NCBI GenBank assembly: GCA_937877465.1
Contig: CALFIT010000164.1
Span: 1-8,490, forward strand
Origin: an uncultured Bacteroidales bacterium
GTDB lineage: Bacteria; Bacteroidota; Bacteroidia; Bacteroidales; F082
Direction of reading: 5' to 3'
DNA: 8,490 nt
Each line of letters begins with the position of its first letter. The stretch's first letter is position 1. The notes below the pieces were generated by a model. That model ran no database searches, had not been told where the DNA came from, and saw only the letters and a program-made list of their open reading frames with translations. Of this stretch, positions 6,762 to 8,490 are shown piece after piece. A program made the position numbers and the translations under genes.

Positions 6762-8490
6762 TCATTTGACCACCGAAACCTTCTTCACGGCCACGCCGCT
6801 TGCGGTCTCGATGCTCACGAGATACAGTCCTGCGCCGTGCTTGCCGAAATCGTATTCAAATGCATTGCCATTGGCACTGCCATTGAAGATTTGCTGGCCA
6901 AGCATGTTGCTGATGGTGATGTGACGGAGGTCTTCGGCTTCGATACGCACTTGGCCGTTGGTAGGGTTGGGATAGACGCTGGCGGCGATGCTGCTGTTCT
7001 CGCCTACCGCGTTGCCTGCCGTGAAAGAGGCTGAAACCGCCACGCTATACGGCGGCATGACGAAACGATAGTTGGAAGCCGCCTTGCCCACGGGCGAAAC
7101 GGGGATGACCTGCGAGGGGTCGCTGGCGTTGGCCACCGAAATGGACGAAAGCCTCATTCCCGCGTTAGGCGTGACGGTGAGCGTTACCGTCTGACCCATC
7201 TGCGCCTGCGCGGGCGAAGCGGTGACGGTGCCGCCCGAACCCACGTTGCTTGTTGAGACCATATACTCGTTGCAGTCTTCCATGATGTTGTTGAACTCGA
7301 ATTTGTTCCACATGGAATAGTAAGTGAGGCGTTGGCCGCATGAAACCACAAGCACCGAGTTGTCCGCAAAGTCTGCGAATGCGTCGCCCACCATGGCGGG
7401 CGTGGGACCCAAGGCCACCACCAAATGAACGCCTGTACAACCTTTGAAAATGTTGGCACCGATTTCCTGTACATCCGCGCCGATGTGGACGGTGGTGAGG
7501 TTGGGACAGCTATTATAATCAAACACCCCATCATCTTCATAAGCCGCAGAAACATAAGCCTTCTTAGCGTTGTAATAAACTGTTGTAAGGCGAGAACAGC
7601 CGACGAAAGCTCCCCCACCAATAGTATCTACTGATTGTGGAATGGTAATGGAAGTCAGGCAGCTGCAACCAGAAAACGCATGGTCCCCGATGGATGTCAC
7701 GGAGTTGCCGATGGTCACCGACGTAAGGCCAGCGCAATAATAAAATACATAGTCACCGATGGAAGTCACGGAGTTGCCGATGGTCACCGACGTAAGGCCA
7801 CTGCAACCCAAAAACGCCCATTCTCCGATGGATGTCACGGAATTGGGGATGGTTACCGAAGTCAGGCAGCTGCAACCAGAAAACGCATGGTCCCCGATGG
7901 AAGTCACGGAATTGGGGATGGTGATGCTCGTCAAGCCCCAGCAACCAGAAAACGCACCTGCTTCAATGGTTGTCACGGAATTGGGGATGACGGTGTTCTT
8001 GCAACCCGATATCAGGGTGTTGGTGCTTGTCTCGATGATAGCATTGCAGTTGTCGCGCGAGTCGTAATTCGGATTGCCATCAGCCACGGTAATCTGTCCC
8101 ATGCCGCTGCAACCAGAAAACGCGCCTCTTCCGATGGATGTCACGGAATTGGGGATGGTTACCGAAGTCAGACTGCTGCATTGACAAAACGCCAATACTC
8201 CGATGGATGTCACGGAATTGCCTATCGTCACAGAGGCCATGCCGCTGCAACCATAAAACGCATAATCTCTGATGGAAGTCACGGAATTGGGGATGGTGGT
8301 GTTTTTGCATCCCGATATCAGGGTGTTGGTGCTTGTCTCAATGATAGCGTTGCAGTTGTCGCGCGAGTCGTAATTCGGATTGCCGGCAGCAACAGTAATC
8401 TGTCCCAGGTCGCTGCAACCAGAAAACGCACGTCCTCCGATGGATGTCACGGAATTGGGGATGGTTACCGAAGTCAGACTGCTGCATTGA
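6762..8490 (-). CDS. BspA-like leucine-rich-repeat surface protein with type IX sorting domain (5' end outside window)
   Basis: The minus-strand frame is open to the right edge, and 575 residues are visible. A GTG at 8450 falls inside a repeat (NSVTSIG) and is not a start. From the edge to about 7440 there are roughly a dozen LRR_5 (BspA/TpLRR) units of 23 residues, of the form CSxLTSVTIPNSVTSIGxxAFSG. Two are longer variants carrying NPNYDSRDNCNAIIETST and TLISGCKNT. After a spacer comes a beta-rich repeat-like domain (about 7027-7242) with SGGTVTASPAQAQMGQ and FVMPPYSVAVSASF. The last ~78 residues (6765-6998) form a Por-secretion tail: VYPNPTNGQVRIE, ISNMLGQQIF, GAGLYLVSI and VKKVSVVK. Such tails direct cargo through the type IX system to the cell surface in Bacteroidota. 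BspA-like proteins are linked to adhesion; the ligand here is unknown. The gene converges on the terminator at 6690-6719. Confidence 0.93.
   Translation of the reverse strand, partial: QCSSLTSVTIPNSVTSIGGRAFSGCSDLGQITVAAGNPNYDSRDNCNAIIETSTNTLISGCKNTTIPNSVTSIRDYAFYGCSGMASVTIGNSVTSIGVLAFCQCSSLTSVTIPNSVTSIGRGAFSGCSGMGQITVADGNPNYDSRDNCNAIIETSTNTLISGCKNTVIPNSVTTIEAGAFSGCWGLTSITIPNSVTSIGDHAFSGCSCLTSVTIPNSVTSIGEWAFLGCSGLTSVTIGNSVTSIGDYVFYYCAGLTSVTIGNSVTSIGDHAFSGCSCLTSITIPQSVDTIGGGAFVGCSRLTTVYYNAKKAYVSAAYEDDGVFDYNSCPNLTTVHIGADVQEIGANIFKGCTGVHLVVALGPTPAMVGDAFADFADNSVLVVSCGQRLTYYSMWNKFEFNNIMEDCNEYMVSTSNVGSGGTVTASPAQAQMGQTVTLTVTPNAGMRLSSISVANASDPSQVIPVSPVGKAASNYRFVMPPYSVAVSASFTAGNAVGENSSIAASVYPNPTNGQVRIEAEDLRHITISNMLGQQIFNGSANGNAFEYDFGKHGAGLYLVSIETASGVAVKKVSVVK
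7624..7950 (-). repeat. 69-bp tandem repeats encoding 23-residue LRR units
   Basis: Consecutive 69-bp units are seen here. The 31-nt segment at 7701-7731 recurs identically at 7770-7800 (69 nt apart), and the 43-nt block at 7651-7693 recurs at 7858-7900 (207 nt, three units apart). Each unit encodes one CSxLTSVTIPNSVTSIG repeat. Confidence 0.85.
7878..8490 (-). repeat. 306-bp higher-order tandem repeat inside the BspA-like gene
   Basis: Two 102-codon units lie head to tail (8185-8490 and 7879-8184 approximately). The stretch 8437-8490 is identical to 8131-8184 over 54 nt, and 8311-8406 matches 8005-8100 with 6 differences in 96 nt. The rest is conserved mainly at protein level. The array seems to continue past the right edge, because the edge begins inside the same unit. 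Within each unit lie shorter 69-bp leucine-rich repeats. Confidence 0.88.

Noticed and set aside
6657..7034. Plus-strand open frame of 125 codons after copy B
   Set aside because: It runs straight through the strong terminator at 6690-6719 and then antisense through the sorting domain of the BspA-like gene. No domain or promoter supports it.
7640..8490. Regular repeats that might suggest a CRISPR array
   Set aside because: Repeats are in frame, multiples of 69 bp, contiguous without unique spacers, and encode leucine-rich repeats.

Overview
The window looks like a chromosomal segment of a member of the Bacteroidota, most likely order Bacteroidales. Four things support this: a SecA with the long N-terminal insertions typical of the phylum, a BspA-like leucine-rich-repeat surface protein ending in a type IX secretion (Por) sorting domain, a signal-peptide protein with a C-terminal thioredoxin fold, and repeated use of the Bacteroides-type promoter (-7 box TAnnTTTG with a TTTG-like -33 box). 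GC content is moderate. Species cannot be fixed from the sequence alone.

Layout. Positions 1-1615 (minus) hold the N-terminal half of secA, cut by the left edge, with its own promoter at about 1695-1726. Positions 1768-3138 (minus) encode an exported thioredoxin-fold protein that has lost the CxxC pair. It lies 26 nt downstream of coaD (3165-3635, minus) and is probably co-transcribed with it. The coaD leader (about 3636-3727) is packed with competing inverted repeats made of GAGAC and GGGAC words. A Nudix hydrolase (3741-4367, minus) and orotate phosphoribosyltransferase pyrE (4418-5065, plus) are divergent. Their predicted promoters face each other, so the two 5' ends should overlap.

The most accessory-looking part is 5100-6660. 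A Schlafen-type AlbA_2 / GHKL-ATPase-like / winged-helix protein (5204-6568, plus) is bracketed on both sides by near-copies of one AT-rich palindromic element built from AAAAGTCCAA units (copy A 5103-5150, copy B 6580-6634). Copy A abuts the gene's promoter, and two more GTCCAA words sit on the predicted transcription start. This suggests either autoregulation or a repeat-flanked cassette. A strong bidirectional terminator (6690-6719) separates this gene from the convergent BspA-like gene (6762 to the right edge, minus). That gene is built of 23-residue repeats and 102-residue super-repeats with almost identical DNA, and its 5' end lies outside the window.

The core genes serve unrelated housekeeping roles: Sec export, CoA synthesis, pyrimidine synthesis and probable nucleotide clean-up. 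The BspA-like protein would depend on Sec export followed by type IX secretion. No tRNA, rRNA, CRISPR array or transposase was seen.
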